From Flavobacteriaceae bacterium UBA3591 (lineage in GTDB: Bacteria; Bacteroidota; Bacteroidia; Flavobacteriales; Flavobacteriaceae), in contig DFMO01000011.1 in the NCBI GenBank assembly GCA_002375695.1, positions 1 to 64,000 on the forward strand: a DNA stretch of 64,000 bases, written 5' to 3'. A program made the position numbers and the translations under genes. Shown here one piece after another: positions 17,855 to 27,182 of the stretch (within the stretch, counting starts at the first letter, position 1; each line of letters begins with the position of its first letter). Under the pieces are notes generated by a model. That model was not told where the DNA came from. It made no database searches and saw only the letters and a list, made by a program, of their open reading frames with translations.

Positions 17855-19795
17855 TTACGCGTCTATATTTGCATATACAGCATTCTTTTCAATAAATTCA
17901 CGTCTTGGCGGAACCTCATCGCCCATAAGCATTGAAAAAATCCTATCGGCTTCGGTACCATTATCTATGGTAACTTGGCGTAGCGTTCTAAATTCAGGAT
18001 TCATGGTTGTATCCCAAAGCTGTTCGGCGTTCATCTCTCCAAGACCCTTATAACGTTGAATACTTGCACTTCCACCGTACTCTTCGTTTAATCTATCGCG
18101 TTCTTTATCGCTCCAAGCATAACTCTTTTTAGCTCCTTTCTTAACTAAATAAAGTGGCGGTGTAGCAATATAAACACAACCCGCTTCAACCAACTCGCGC
18201 ATATATCGGAAAAAGAAAGTTAAGATTAGTGTTGCAATGTGGCTACCATCCACATCGGCATCACACATAATTACAATTTTATGGTAACGAAGCTTTTCAA
18301 TGTTTAAGGCTTTACTGTCTTCTTCGGTACCAATAGTCACACCCAAAGCTGTATAAATGTTTCTAATCTCTTCGTTTTCAAACACTTTGTGATGCATCGC
18401 CTTCTCCACGTTTAAAATTTTACCTCGAAGCGGTAAAATTGCTTGGAAATTACGGTCACGACCTTGTTTTGCCGTTCCACCTGCCGAGTCACCCTCAACT
18501 AAAAATACTTCGCACTTTTCGGGGTCTTGCTCAGAACAATCTGAAAGTTTTCCTGGCAACCCACCACCGCTCATTACGGTTTTGCGCTGTACCATTTCGC
18601 GTGCCTTCTTTGCGGCGTGTCGTGCTTGAGCTGCAAGAATAACTTTTTGCACTATGGTTTTGGCATCGTTTGGATGCTCTTCCAAATAGTTTTCAAGCAT
18701 TTCAGAAACCGCCTGACTCACTGCCGAAGTAACCTCGCGGTTTCCTAATTTGGTTTTAGTTTGCCCTTCAAATTGCGGCTCTTGCACCTTTACCGAAATA
18801 ATGGCGGTAAGCCCTTCACGGAAATCATCACCTGCAATTTCAAACTTTAATTTATCGAGCATTCCCGAAGCATCTGCATACTTTTTTAAAGTTCTTGTTA
18901 ATCCTGAACGGAAACCAGAAAGGTGAGTACCTCCTTCGTGCGTATTAATATTGTTTACGTAAGAGTGCAAGTTTTCGTTAAACGAAGTATTGTAAACCAT
19001 TGCAACTTCTACCGGGATATCGTTTTTCTCGCCTTCCATTGAAATTACATCGGCGATGATAGGCTCACGATTGCCGTCTAAGAAGCGAATAAATTCTTTT
19101 AATCCTGCTTCACTGTGGAAAGTTTCAGAAACCAAATTGCCTTTTTCATCGGTTTGGCGCTTATCTGTTAATATAATGGTTAACCCTTTATTTAAGAAAG
19201 ACAGCTCGCGCATTCTACTGGCAAGGGTGTCATAACTGTACTCAAGCGATTGCTGGAAGATTTCAGAATCTGGCTTAAAAGTAACAATAGTTCCACGGTA
19301 GTCTGTTTCTCCAATACTTTTTACGGGGTATTTAGCTTTTCCGCGTTCGTATTCTTGTTGCCAAATTTTACCATCGCGATGTACAGTTGCCGTTAAATTT
19401 TCGGAAAGTGCGTTTACCACAGAAACACCTACCCCGTGCAATCCACCAGAAACTTTATATGAATCTTTATCGAATTTACCTCCAGCACCAATTTTAGTCA
19501 TTACAACTTCAAGTGCAGAGACGCCTTCTTTTTTATGAATATCAACCGGAATACCACGCCCGTTATCCTTAACAGTTATTGAATTGTCTTCATTAATCCA
19601 CATTTCAATAGTATCGCAATAGCCACCCATCGCTTCATCGATAGAGTTATCTACAACCTCGTATACCAAGTGGTGCAACCCGCGTACACCCACATCGCCT
19701 ATATACATTGATGGCCGCATGCGCACGTGCTCCATTCCTTCTAAGGCTTGAATCTGATCGGCGCCGTAGCTACCTTTTTTCTGTTCTTCGCTCAT
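17855..19795 (-). CDS. gyrB: DNA gyrase subunit B
   Basis: 646-residue ATPase subunit of the type II topoisomerase that introduces negative supercoils. The GHKL ATP site is visible (EVVDNSIDEAMGGYC, VKDNGRGIPVDIHKKEG, GGLHGVGVSVVNALS). The TOPRIM domain has EGDSAGGTAKQGRDR and DADVDGSHIATL. The C-terminal QRYKGLGEMNAEQLWDTTM is typical of GyrB/ParE. The sequence near the QRYKGLGEMN end and overall length fit GyrB without the large insertion found in enterobacteria. ParE cannot be fully excluded by eye, but the sequence suits GyrB better. Confidence 0.95.
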   Translation of the reverse strand: MSEEQKKGSYGADQIQALEGMEHVRMRPSMYIGDVGVRGLHHLVYEVVDNSIDEAMGGYCDTIEMWINEDNSITVKDNGRGIPVDIHKKEGVSALEVVMTKIGAGGKFDKDSYKVSGGLHGVGVSVVNALSENLTATVHRDGKIWQQEYERGKAKYPVKSIGETDYRGTIVTFKPDSEIFQQSLEYSYDTLASRMRELSFLNKGLTIILTDKRQTDEKGNLVSETFHSEAGLKEFIRFLDGNREPIIADVISMEGEKNDIPVEVAMVYNTSFNENLHSYVNNINTHEGGTHLSGFRSGLTRTLKKYADASGMLDKLKFEIAGDDFREGLTAIISVKVQEPQFEGQTKTKLGNREVTSAVSQAVSEMLENYLEEHPNDAKTIVQKVILAAQARHAAKKAREMVQRKTVMSGGGLPGKLSDCSEQDPEKCEVFLVEGDSAGGTAKQGRDRNFQAILPLRGKILNVEKAMHHKVFENEEIRNIYTALGVTIGTEEDSKALNIEKLRYHKIVIMCDADVDGSHIATLILTFFFRYMRELVEAGCVYIATPPLYLVKKGAKKSYAWSDKERDRLNEEYGGSASIQRYKGLGEMNAEQLWDTTMNPEFRTLRQVTIDNGTEADRIFSMLMGDEVPPRREFIEKNAVYANIDA

Positions 19796-19835
19796 ATGTT
19801 ATTTTGAATGATTTTCAGTTTTTTTTCGTAACGAA

Positions 19836-19843
19836 CAAATATA
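19836..19843 (-). promoter_or_regulatory. -7 box of the gyrB promoter
   Basis: Minus-strand TATATTTG, about 40 bases before the gyrB ATG; matches the TAnnTTTG consensus. Confidence 0.55.
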
Positions 19844-20007
19844 GCCAAATCGCCAATAAAATTAAGGGTTTGCGTAAGTTTTTAAGTTATAAGTTATTAA
19901 CAAAATTATGTGAAAAGACAGAAGCCTTTAATGCCTGAAAATCAATATGTTTTTTGGCTTAATAATTGAAATAATTTTTAAAGATTTCATCGTAAAATAA
20001 ATTCACA

Positions 20008-20015
20008 TACTTTTG
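20008..20015 (+). promoter_or_regulatory. -7 box upstream of the DUF2911 gene
   Basis: TACTTTTG matches TAnnTTTG but lies about 80 bases before the ATG, implying a longish leader. Confidence 0.45.
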
Positions 20016-20097
20016 ACGAAAATTGATAGTTTTAAATAAACTATTTTAAAATACATGAGTCTAATTTCAAATTGCTCAATACTTTAGTAATTCACTT

Positions 20098-20640
20098 ATG
20101 AACAAATTATATTTTATACCCGTATTTTTTATTTTAACGCTTGCATTTCAAAAATCTAAAGCGCAAAGTTTTCCAGAGATGGATGCTTCGCCTATGGATT
20201 TAGTAATGGCTCGAGAAGATAAAAAAAGCCCTCCAATTGCCCGAGTTATTTACAGTAGACCGCAAACGAAGGGTCGCGATATTTTTGGCGGATTAGTGCC
20301 GTATAACGAGGTTTGGCGTACGGGTGCAAATGAGGCAACCGAGCTTACCATTTACAAACCGCTGCAATTTGGCAAAACAGTTTTAGCTCCGGGTACCTAC
20401 ACTCTTTACACCATTCCACGCGAAGAAAATTGGACTATTATCATTAATAGCGACACCAATGTTTGGGGTGCTTATAGCTACAAAAAGGAAAAAGACGTCG
20501 CCCGAATTTTAGTGCCTTGTCGAGATGCCGCTGCGCCCATTGAAACCTTATCGATGATTTTTAGACCCGAAATTGATGGCACCACCCTACTCATTGGTTG
20601 GGACGATCATTTTGTAGAAATCCCCTTTAAAGAAATTTAG
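20098..20640 (+). CDS. secreted DUF2911 family protein
   Basis: 180 residues with an N-terminal signal peptide (FFILTLAFQKSKAQ). The mature protein carries the DUF2911 pattern: ARVIYSRPQTKGRDIFGGLV, then VWRTGANEATELTIYKPL, APGTYTLYTIP and a late IGWDDHFVEIPF. The family is widespread in Bacteroidota, periplasmic or surface-located, and has no known activity. Its last 4 bases overlap the end of queE on the other strand. Confidence 0.9.
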   Translation: MNKLYFIPVFFILTLAFQKSKAQSFPEMDASPMDLVMAREDKKSPPIARVIYSRPQTKGRDIFGGLVPYNEVWRTGANEATELTIYKPLQFGKTVLAPGTYTLYTIPREENWTIIINSDTNVWGAYSYKKEKDVARILVPCRDAAAPIETLSMIFRPEIDGTTLLIGWDDHFVEIPFKEI

Positions 20641-21266
20641 GGGATATCTAAATATTTATGCGTCTGTAATGAGACTTTCCACTTTGGATTTTTCATTACA
20701 TAATCTACAATTAACGGACTCATTTTTTCTCTTTTACTCCATTCTGGTTGTAAATACAAAATACAGTCGTCATTAACTTTGGCAGCTTGTTCTTCGGCAA
20801 AACGAAAATCGTCTTTGTTAAAAACAATCACTTTTAACTCATTGGCTACGCGATAAACCTCTTTTGTGGGTAATTTCATTTTTTTTGGCGACAAACACAC
20901 CCAGTCCCAAGTTCCTGTAAGCTTATAAGCTCCCGATGTTTCAATATGAATTTGCAATCCGCGCGATTTTAACATATTGGTAAGTGGTGTCATATTCCAC
21001 GTTAGCGGCTCGCCACCTGTGATAACAATAGTTTTCGAGTGTTTTTCGGCATTTGCAACAATATCTTCAATGGCTGTTGGAGGGTGGATTTCGGCATTCC
21101 AGCTTTCCTTAACATCGCACCAATGACAGCCCACATCGCAACCTCCTACCCGAATAAAATAAGCAGCTGTCCCTTTGTGAAACCCTTCACCTTGGATAGT
21201 ATAGAATTCTTCCATTAACGGAAGCATTACACCTTGATTAACCAATTCTTGTATATTCTCTTTCAT
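20637..21266 (-). CDS. queE: 7-carboxy-7-deazaguanine synthase
   Basis: Radical SAM enzyme making 7-carboxy-7-deazaguanine in queuosine/preQ0 synthesis. 209 residues. The iron-sulfur Cys motif is CDVGCHWCD (Cys-x3-Cys-x2-Cys) after RVGG, and GGEPLTWN is the conserved SAM-binding segment. FYTIQGEGFHKGTAAYFIR is the N-terminal family hallmark. A promoter box lies only about 6 bases before the ATG, so the message may be nearly leaderless. No other que genes adjoin it. Confidence 0.95.
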   Translation of the reverse strand: MKENIQELVNQGVMLPLMEEFYTIQGEGFHKGTAAYFIRVGGCDVGCHWCDVKESWNAEIHPPTAIEDIVANAEKHSKTIVITGGEPLTWNMTPLTNMLKSRGLQIHIETSGAYKLTGTWDWVCLSPKKMKLPTKEVYRVANELKVIVFNKDDFRFAEEQAAKVNDDCILYLQPEWSKREKMSPLIVDYVMKNPKWKVSLQTHKYLDIP

Positions 21267-21271
21267 TGCCG

Positions 21272-21279
21272 CAAAAGTA
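21272..21279 (-). promoter_or_regulatory. -7 box of the queE promoter, very close to the start
   Basis: Minus-strand TACTTTTG, ending 5 bases before the queE ATG at 21266. If this is the real box, transcription would start at or just inside the start codon, suggesting a leaderless or near-leaderless mRNA. Confidence 0.45.
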
Positions 21280-21441
21280 CGATTATAGAATCCAAAAACC
21301 TTGTTTTAAAGACTTCAAAATGCTTAAACTTAACAATTTTATAGCAAGTTGTACTCGCCTGGGCAGTATATTAAATTATCGCACGCTTAAAGATTACTGC
21401 GGAAATTGCCACGTAAAAAAACTTAGTGCTTTATAATTTAT

Positions 21442-21449
21442 TACTTTTG
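21442..21449 (+). promoter_or_regulatory. -7 box upstream of the HerA-like ATPase gene
   Basis: TACTTTTG, 16 bases before the ATG at 21466; matches TAnnTTTG. Confidence 0.5.
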
Positions 21450-21465
21450 AACAAAATTTAGCACT

Positions 21466-23007
21466 ATGGCAGATAAGCAGGCTTTTTTTGAACACATAGA
21501 AAGTGGTTATTCCACCAAAGGAGATTTTATAAATTTAGGAGCAGCAATGCTCAATGGCGAAACCATAAAAGATGCTTATATAAAAGTACCTTTAAAAACT
21601 TTAAACCGCCATGGGTTAATAGCTGGAGCCACCGGAACGGGAAAAACTAAAACGCTTCAAATTATAGCCGAAAACTTATCAGACAAAGGTATACCCGTCT
21701 TGTTGATGGATATTAAAGGTGATTTAAGCGGAATTGCACAACCCGGAAACGATCACCCAAAAATTCAACAACGGCACGAGGCAATTGGCTTTCCTTTTGA
21801 ACCTAATAATTTTCCGGTTGAAATCCTTACACTTTCAGAACAAAATGGCGTTAGACTAAGAGCTACGGTAAGTGAATTTGGACCTGTTTTGTTATCGCGT
21901 ATTTTAAATTTAAGCGACGTACAATCGGGTATAGTTTCGGTAATTTTCAAGTACTGCGACGACAATAAAATGCCACTGCTAGACTTAAAAGATTTTAAAA
22001 AAATTCTGCAGTACACTACCGCCGAAGGAAAAGAAGAGTTCGCCAAAGAATACGGCCGAATTTCATCATCTTCTACTGGAGCGATTCTTAGGAAAATTGT
22101 AGAATTGGAGCAACAGGGCGCCGATTTATTTTTTGGCGAAAAATCTTTCGATACAGACGATTTACTACGCATAGATGAAGAAGGCAGAGGGTATATAAAT
22201 ATTATTCGCCTAACCGATATTCAAGATAGGCCCAAGCTATTTTCAACGTTTATGCTTAGCCTTTTGGCCGAAATTTATGCTACATTTCCAGAGCAGGGAG
22301 ATAGCGATAGACCCGAATTGGTGATTTTTATAGACGAAGCACATTTAATTTTTAATCAAGCCAGCAGTGCCCTTCTCGACCAAATTGAAAGCATTGTAAA
22401 ACTAATTAGATCGAAAGGTGTGGGCTTATATTTTGTAACGCAAAACCCAACCGATGTGCCCGATGCTGTACTTAGCCAGTTAGGTTTAAAAATTCAGCAC
22501 GCCTTACGAGCTTTTACAGCTAAAGATAGAAAAGCAATTAAACTCACCGCCGAAAATTATCCTATTTCAGAATACTATAAAACCGATGAAGTGTTAACCT
22601 CTTTGGGGATTGGTGAAGCCCTTGTTAGCGCATTAAACGAAAAGGGAATCCCCACGCCATTAGCCCGCACAATGTTGCGAGCACCTATGAGCCGAATGGA
22701 TGTTTTAACCAATGCCGAATTAAAAGATCTTTTAAACGAATCGAAACTAATTTCGAAATACAACGAGGTTGTAGACCGTAAAAGTGCCTACGAAATGCTA
22801 ACCGAAAAAATTGAAATTGCCAATAGAGAAGAAGCAAAAGAAAAAGCTGAAAAAGAAAAAGAAGCAGCTCGTAAATCTACAAGCCGAAGAAAAAGTAGAA
22901 CTACTTCTTCACGCCGAAGAAGCACAACCAACCCTTGGATTAAAACCCTTTCGAGCCCTACTGTAATTAGAAGTGTACTGGGAATTCTTGGAAAAATGAT
23001 GAAATAA
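21466..23007 (+). CDS. HerA-like (DUF853) ATPase
   Basis: 513-residue RecA-fold ATPase of the HerA/FtsK group. Walker A is GATGTGKTKTLQ (about residues 53-64) and Walker B is LVIFIDEAHLIF (about 285-296). The next motif is KGVGLYFVTQNPTDVPDAVL and a late LGIGEALVSAL, both typical of the DUF853 helicase-like family. The C-terminus is a coiled-coil/basic tail (AREE... then KSTSRRKSRTTSSRRRS), suggesting nucleic-acid contact. Classical HerA partners NurA, Mre11 and Rad50 are absent nearby; the following gene is a lipoprotein. Substrate and role are unknown. Confidence 0.88.
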   Translation: MADKQAFFEHIESGYSTKGDFINLGAAMLNGETIKDAYIKVPLKTLNRHGLIAGATGTGKTKTLQIIAENLSDKGIPVLLMDIKGDLSGIAQPGNDHPKIQQRHEAIGFPFEPNNFPVEILTLSEQNGVRLRATVSEFGPVLLSRILNLSDVQSGIVSVIFKYCDDNKMPLLDLKDFKKILQYTTAEGKEEFAKEYGRISSSSTGAILRKIVELEQQGADLFFGEKSFDTDDLLRIDEEGRGYINIIRLTDIQDRPKLFSTFMLSLLAEIYATFPEQGDSDRPELVIFIDEAHLIFNQASSALLDQIESIVKLIRSKGVGLYFVTQNPTDVPDAVLSQLGLKIQHALRAFTAKDRKAIKLTAENYPISEYYKTDEVLTSLGIGEALVSALNEKGIPTPLARTMLRAPMSRMDVLTNAELKDLLNESKLISKYNEVVDRKSAYEMLTEKIEIANREEAKEKAEKEKEAARKSTSRRKSRTTSSRRRSTTNPWIKTLSSPTVIRSVLGILGKMMK

Positions 23008-23044
23008 ATTAAAGAAAAATAAACAATAACAATTAAAAAAAGAA

Positions 23045-23617
23045 ATGAAAAAGATACTATTTGCCAGTGCTATTGCAGCCATCTTATTTGTTCAATGTGG
23101 AAAAAACACCGATCCGTATTTAATTAAAAATGGCGCTATTGGAAATTTAACTAAAGAGATAAAAATTAAACAAGTTGATTCTATTTTTGAAGGAGATTCT
23201 ATTGTAAGAGTTAGTTCTTCGCCCAATGCCATTGAAACGCAAGGCGAAGTTGAGGTTTATGAAAAAGGAGGTAAAAAACTGTTATTGCTTTCGCCACAAA
23301 ATATAAACAATCCAAACGCTACAATTACCAATATTCAAGTTTTTGATTCTAGGTATAAAACTGAAAAAGGCTTAACTACCTCAAGCACTTTTAAAGATGT
23401 AAAAGCTAACTATTCGGTAGAAAATATTGAAACCACAATTAACTCGGTTATTGTATTTTTAGCAGACAGCGATATTTACTTAACAATAGATAAAAAAAGC
23501 CTTCCCGAAGATCTTCGTTATAAGATGAATGTAGATATAGACCCAAGTCAAATTCCAGATGATGCCCCAATTAAATATTTTATGATTGGTTGGGAAGCAG
23601 AGAATATTTCGGAATAA
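23045..23617 (+). CDS. lipoprotein of unknown function
   Basis: 190 residues. Signal ends in AAILFVQCGKNT, with Cys at about position 19 as the lipidation site. The mature part has a conserved-looking KNGAIGNLTKEIKIKQVDSI start, then mostly beta-strand content with a final FMIGWEAENISE. I do not recognise a domain. It follows the HerA-like gene by 37 bases and is probably cotranscribed with it. Confidence 0.8.
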   Translation: MKKILFASAIAAILFVQCGKNTDPYLIKNGAIGNLTKEIKIKQVDSIFEGDSIVRVSSSPNAIETQGEVEVYEKGGKKLLLLSPQNINNPNATITNIQVFDSRYKTEKGLTTSSTFKDVKANYSVENIETTINSVIVFLADSDIYLTIDKKSLPEDLRYKMNVDIDPSQIPDDAPIKYFMIGWEAENISE

Positions 23618-23697
23618 CATAATGCTGTCAAGATTTTGTTAAGGTGCCGTGCTGTATAAATCTTTTCTTTTAATTTTAATTCAACAAAAAAAATGAT

Positions 23698-23883
23698 ATG
23701 ATTAAAATTTTAGGATTTATATTAACAATAGCAGGAGGAATTGGTCTAATCATGGGTGTTTTAAGCATCTTTGGCAATATGGAGGTAGGTATGAACCCAT
23801 GGGCCCTAATCATCTTAGGAATAATATTCTTCTTTGCGGGTATTGGGTTGTTGAAGAATAAAAAAGACACAGACCAAATATAA
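23698..23883 (+). CDS. small two-helix membrane protein
   Basis: 61 residues, with two hydrophobic helices (ILGFILTIAGGIGLIMGVLS and WALIILGIIFFFAGIGLL) joined by a short loop and a Lys-rich end. No family recognised. It is followed 14 bases later by a hairpin terminator, which supports it as a real last gene. Confidence 0.7.
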   Translation: MIKILGFILTIAGGIGLIMGVLSIFGNMEVGMNPWALIILGIIFFFAGIGLLKNKKDTDQI

Positions 23884-23897
23884 TTTTAATAATAAAT

Positions 23898-23924
23898 AAA
23901 ACCCTTTGCTTTGCAGAGGGTTTT
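23898..23924 (+). terminator. intrinsic terminator after the small membrane protein gene
   Basis: 12-bp stem (23898-23909 with 23913-23924, one G-T pair), 3-base loop, followed by a T run on the plus strand. Confidence 0.85.
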
Positions 23925-23945
23925 TTTCTTTAAAAACATTACATT

Positions 23946-24185
23946 ATGGCTAAACCAAGAATTAAAAACGAAGATCAATACGAAGCTTTACGCGACGAAG
24001 GATACAGCAAAGAAAAAGCTGCTCGAATAGCCAACACGGAAAATGCGGGTAAAAAAGGCGGTAGCGCCAAACCTTATGAAGAACGAACCAAACAAGACTT
24101 ATATGAACAAGCTAAAAATATTGGTATTGAAGGTCGATCAAAAATGAATAAAAAAGAATTAATCCACGCTTTGCGAAATCATTAA
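23946..24185 (+). CDS. DUF7218/Rho N-terminal-like small protein
   Basis: 79 residues, very charged. The first half (EDQYEALRDEGYSKEKAARI then KGGSAKPYEERTKQDL) is a pattern seen in small bacterial proteins (DUF7218-like); the second half (QDLYEQAKNIGIEGRSKMNK...LIHALR) is a SAP/Rho-N-terminal-like helix-extended-helix that usually binds nucleic acid. Likely cytoplasmic nucleic-acid-associated or stress protein; the precise role is unknown. The terminator upstream makes it a separate unit. Confidence 0.8.
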   Translation: MAKPRIKNEDQYEALRDEGYSKEKAARIANTENAGKKGGSAKPYEERTKQDLYEQAKNIGIEGRSKMNKKELIHALRNH

Positions 24186-24268
24186 GTACTTTTAACGATG
24201 CTAATTTTCTAAAATAATTACACTACTTTAACAGCCATAAAACCATCTTTCATTAAAATATTTGTGTA

Positions 24269-25309
24269 ATGATTAAACAAGTACCTCCGCAAATTATTAG
24301 ACAAATATTTGTCATTCTGCTCATTGTATTTATGGGCAGTTTAATTTTTAGAGAATTAATGCCTTATCTCACGGGTGTTTTAGGCGCCATTACCATTTAT
24401 GTTATTATGCGTAAATGGATGGCATATCTTGTAAAGGTAAAAAGATGGAATCCTTCTGTAGCGGCAACGCTGCTTATGTTAATATCGTTTGTAGGTATTC
24501 TTATACCAGTTTCGGGAATTGTACTTATGCTTTCAAATAAAATAGGGCAAGCCGTAACAAATTCAGAAGAAGTTACAAATGCTTTAAAGTTGCAGCTTAG
24601 AAAAATTGAAGATGAAATAGGCTACGATTTAAATTCGCAAATTGATACTTCGGCAATTACTGGATGGGTTTCAGAAAATCTTCAAAATTTAGCTGGCGGC
24701 ACCTTTAATGCTTTTATTGCTGTTGGATTAATGTACTTTATGCTTTTCTATATGCTTACTAATAGGCGCGAACTACGCGAATCGCTTAAAGAGTACATTC
24801 CTATGGACAGGCAAAACTTAAAGCAAATAGGAAAAGAGGCTCAAATTATAGTGCGTTCCAACGCATTGGGTATACCTTTGGTAGCACTGGCCCAAGGTGT
24901 TGTAGCACTAATTGGATTTCTAATTTTTGGTATTGAAGATCCATTTTTTTGGTTTGTAATTGTCACTATAGGTAGTATGATTCCTTTTGTTGGCACCTTA
25001 GTTGGAATTTTGCCCGTTTTTATTTTAACGCTCTCCTCTGGTCATGACTTTCAAGCTTGGGGAATTTTAATCTATGGATTTATTGTGGTTGGGTCTACAG
25101 ATAATATAATTCGACTTTACGTTTTAAAAAAATTAGACGACGTTCACCCTTTAATTACCCTAATAGGTGTAATTGTAGGGGTGCCATTATTTGGGTTTAT
25201 TGGTTTAATATTCGGCCCTTTACTTATTAGCCTCTTTATTGTTATCGTGAAAATATACCGAAAAGAATACGGCAAAGATGTACCGTTAAAAGAAGAAGAA
25301 CATTTATAA
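24269..25309 (+). CDS. AI-2E/PerM family transporter
   Basis: 346-residue inner-membrane protein with about seven hydrophobic segments. The family C-terminal region is visible (IPFVGTLVGILPVFILTL, then DNIIRLYVLKKLDDVHPL and IGVIVGVPLFGFIGLIFGPL). Members include autoinducer-2 exporters and Na+/H+-type antiporters, so the substrate cannot be assigned. The next gene begins 14 bases later. Confidence 0.92.
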   Translation: MIKQVPPQIIRQIFVILLIVFMGSLIFRELMPYLTGVLGAITIYVIMRKWMAYLVKVKRWNPSVAATLLMLISFVGILIPVSGIVLMLSNKIGQAVTNSEEVTNALKLQLRKIEDEIGYDLNSQIDTSAITGWVSENLQNLAGGTFNAFIAVGLMYFMLFYMLTNRRELRESLKEYIPMDRQNLKQIGKEAQIIVRSNALGIPLVALAQGVVALIGFLIFGIEDPFFWFVIVTIGSMIPFVGTLVGILPVFILTLSSGHDFQAWGILIYGFIVVGSTDNIIRLYVLKKLDDVHPLITLIGVIVGVPLFGFIGLIFGPLLISLFIVIVKIYRKEYGKDVPLKEEEHL

Positions 25310-25323
25310 AATTTTACCGAAAA

Positions 25324-25812
25324 GTGTTTTCAGAAATTGAAAAGACCGCATATCCACCGTCAAAAAAACCCATGATGATTTGGGATGGCGATTGCGGTTT
25401 TTGCAAATACTGGATAATACGCTATAAAAGCAAAACCGAAGACAGAGTTTCTTACAAAACCTATCAAGAAGCAGCCGGGTACTTTAAAGATATTCCTTTA
25501 AAAGAGTTTCAAAAAGCTTCGAGATTTATAGACTTGAATGGCACCGTTTATAGCGGCCCTAATTCAATTTATAAAACATTTACTTACTACATACAAACTC
25601 CTTCTCCACAATGGCATAATTTATATAACGCATCGCAATTGTTTAGATTTATTAGCAATAGTGGTTATAATTTTATTGCAAAAAACAGAAGTTTTATGTT
25701 TAAATTAACCCGCTCCTTTTTAGGAAACAATCCTACAAATTTAAAATGGTATCGCCCTTTTCTGTTTCTATTTGCGGTATTTACATTTATTGTTTTATTG
25801 AATTATTTATAA
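25324..25812 (+). CDS. DUF393 thiol-disulfide oxidoreductase-like protein
   Basis: 162 residues from a GTG at 25324; the ATGs at codons 20-21 lie too close to the core motif to be likely starts. The DUF393 (DCC) signature DGDCGFCKYW with its CxxC is at about residues 23-32. The rest is alpha/beta with one hydrophobic C-terminal segment (FLFLFAVFTFIVLLNYL) that may anchor it. Probably a membrane-linked redox protein; partner unknown. It follows the transporter gene closely. Confidence 0.85.
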   Translation: MFSEIEKTAYPPSKKPMMIWDGDCGFCKYWIIRYKSKTEDRVSYKTYQEAAGYFKDIPLKEFQKASRFIDLNGTVYSGPNSIYKTFTYYIQTPSPQWHNLYNASQLFRFISNSGYNFIAKNRSFMFKLTRSFLGNNPTNLKWYRPFLFLFAVFTFIVLLNYL

Positions 25813-25875
25813 CATAATTTTAAATGTTTTCCTTTTTTGATTAAGTATTTTTAGAATTGAAAAAAGAAAGACTAT

Positions 25876-26307
25876 ATGTTATTTGGAAAACGAAAAAGCA
25901 AAAAATCAGCGAGCATGGTAGATTCAAAAATAAATGAAGACTTTGTAGAAGACAAAGTCACAAAAGTGAGCGATAAGGACATAGAATTGGTTATGGATAA
26001 CGAAGAGGCTATTTCTCAAAAATTGAGCAATGCAAGCCCATTAAGAAAGTACACCGAATTAGGCAAAATACTTTTTGCAATGCTCAAAGATGTTAAGCGT
26101 GGGCGCTACCCGAATGTGCCTTGGTTTACAATTGCCACAGTAGTTGTAGCCTTGCTTTATATTTTTAATCCGCTAGACGTTGTACCCGATTTTATTCCAG
26201 GCGTTGGCTATATAGACGATTTAGCCGTGCTTTCAATTGGCATGGGGTGGATTGAAACAGATCTTCACGATTATTTAGATTGGCGTTTAGAAGAAGAGTC
26301 GGCTTAA
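25876..26307 (+). CDS. YkvA-type (DUF1232) membrane protein
   Basis: 143 residues. The DUF1232 core is FNPLDVVPDFIPGVGYIDDL (about residues 99-118), flanked by hydrophobic segments. The N-terminal 50 residues are charged and predicted cytoplasmic. Function of the family is unknown. Its stop overlaps the stop of folD by 4 bases on the opposite strand. Confidence 0.9.
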   Translation: MLFGKRKSKKSASMVDSKINEDFVEDKVTKVSDKDIELVMDNEEAISQKLSNASPLRKYTELGKILFAMLKDVKRGRYPNVPWFTIATVVVALLYIFNPLDVVPDFIPGVGYIDDLAVLSIGMGWIETDLHDYLDWRLEEESA

Positions 26308-27182
26308 TTGCGTCTTTGCTCGCGTGCTAACAATGTATTTTTCATAAGCATCGCAATGGTCATGGGGCCCACGCCACCTGGTACAGGCGTAATAAAAGAT
26401 GCTTTTTTACTTACATTTTCAAAATCAACATCGCCGGTAATTACATAACCTTTTGGATGGTTTGCATCTTCAACACGGGTTATTCCTACATCGATAACAA
26501 CCGCATCGTCTTTAACCATTTCGGCTTTTAAGAAATTGGGAACACCCAATGCCGAAATAATAATATCTGCCTGGGTTGTAATTTGCGCTATATTTTTGGT
26601 ATTGCTATGCGTTAACGTTACTGTGCTATTACCTGGCCATCCTTTACGGCTCATTAAAATACTCATTGGGCGACCAACAATATGACTTCTACCTATTACC
26701 ACAGTATGTTTACCCTTGGTATCTACTTTATAACGCTGTAATAACTCTAAAATCCCGAAGGGAGTTGCTGGAATAAACGTACTCATATCGAGTGCCATTT
26801 TTCCAAAATTTTCTGGGTGAAATCCATCTACATCTTTTGATGGATCTACTGTTAAAAGTACTTTTTGAGTATCTATTTGTGGAGGTAAAGGCAATTGAAC
26901 AATAAAACCATCAATATTGTCGTCTTCGTTCAATTCTTTTATTTTTTTCAACAATTCTAGCTCACTAGTAGTATGTGGCATTTGTACCAAGGTAGACTCA
27001 AAACCAACTCTTTCACAAGCTCTAACTTTGCTTCCTACGTAGGTTAAACTCGCCCCGTCATCACCAACAATAATTGCAGCCAAATGCGGCACTTTTTCGC
27101 CGTTGGCTTTCATGATATCTACTTGTGCAGCGATTTCATCTTTAATTTCGTTTGAAACCTTTTTTCCGTCTAAAATTGTCAT
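26304..27182 (-). CDS. folD: bifunctional methylenetetrahydrofolate dehydrogenase/cyclohydrolase
   Basis: Interconverts 5,10-methylene-, methenyl- and 10-formyl-tetrahydrofolate. 292 residues, the normal length. The catalytic Lys lies in TYVGSKVRACERVG, the substrate loop is IVQLPLPPQI, the NADP-binding motif is VIGRSHIVGRPMS, and PGGVGPMT closes the fold. It is followed upstream (minus strand) by ffh after about 160 bases. Confidence 0.97.
   Translation of the reverse strand: MTILDGKKVSNEIKDEIAAQVDIMKANGEKVPHLAAIIVGDDGASLTYVGSKVRACERVGFESTLVQMPHTTSELELLKKIKELNEDDNIDGFIVQLPLPPQIDTQKVLLTVDPSKDVDGFHPENFGKMALDMSTFIPATPFGILELLQRYKVDTKGKHTVVIGRSHIVGRPMSILMSRKGWPGNSTVTLTHSNTKNIAQITTQADIIISALGVPNFLKAEMVKDDAVVIDVGITRVEDANHPKGYVITGDVDFENVSKKASFITPVPGGVGPMTIAMLMKNTLLAREQRRN

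Larger units (their letters stand above)
19796..20097. other. divergent intergenic region between gyrB and the DUF2911 gene
   Basis: About 300 AT-rich bases without a credible gene. It holds one promoter box for each side: TATATTTG on the minus strand (19836-19843) for gyrB and TACTTTTG on the plus strand (20008-20015) for the DUF2911 gene. No further structure was seen. Confidence 0.6.

Noticed and set aside
21320..21436. 38-codon plus-strand ORF (ATG at 21320) between queE and the HerA-like gene, with a CxxC
   Set aside because: Short, overlaps the promoter region of the HerA-like gene, no RBS or family match; likely chance.
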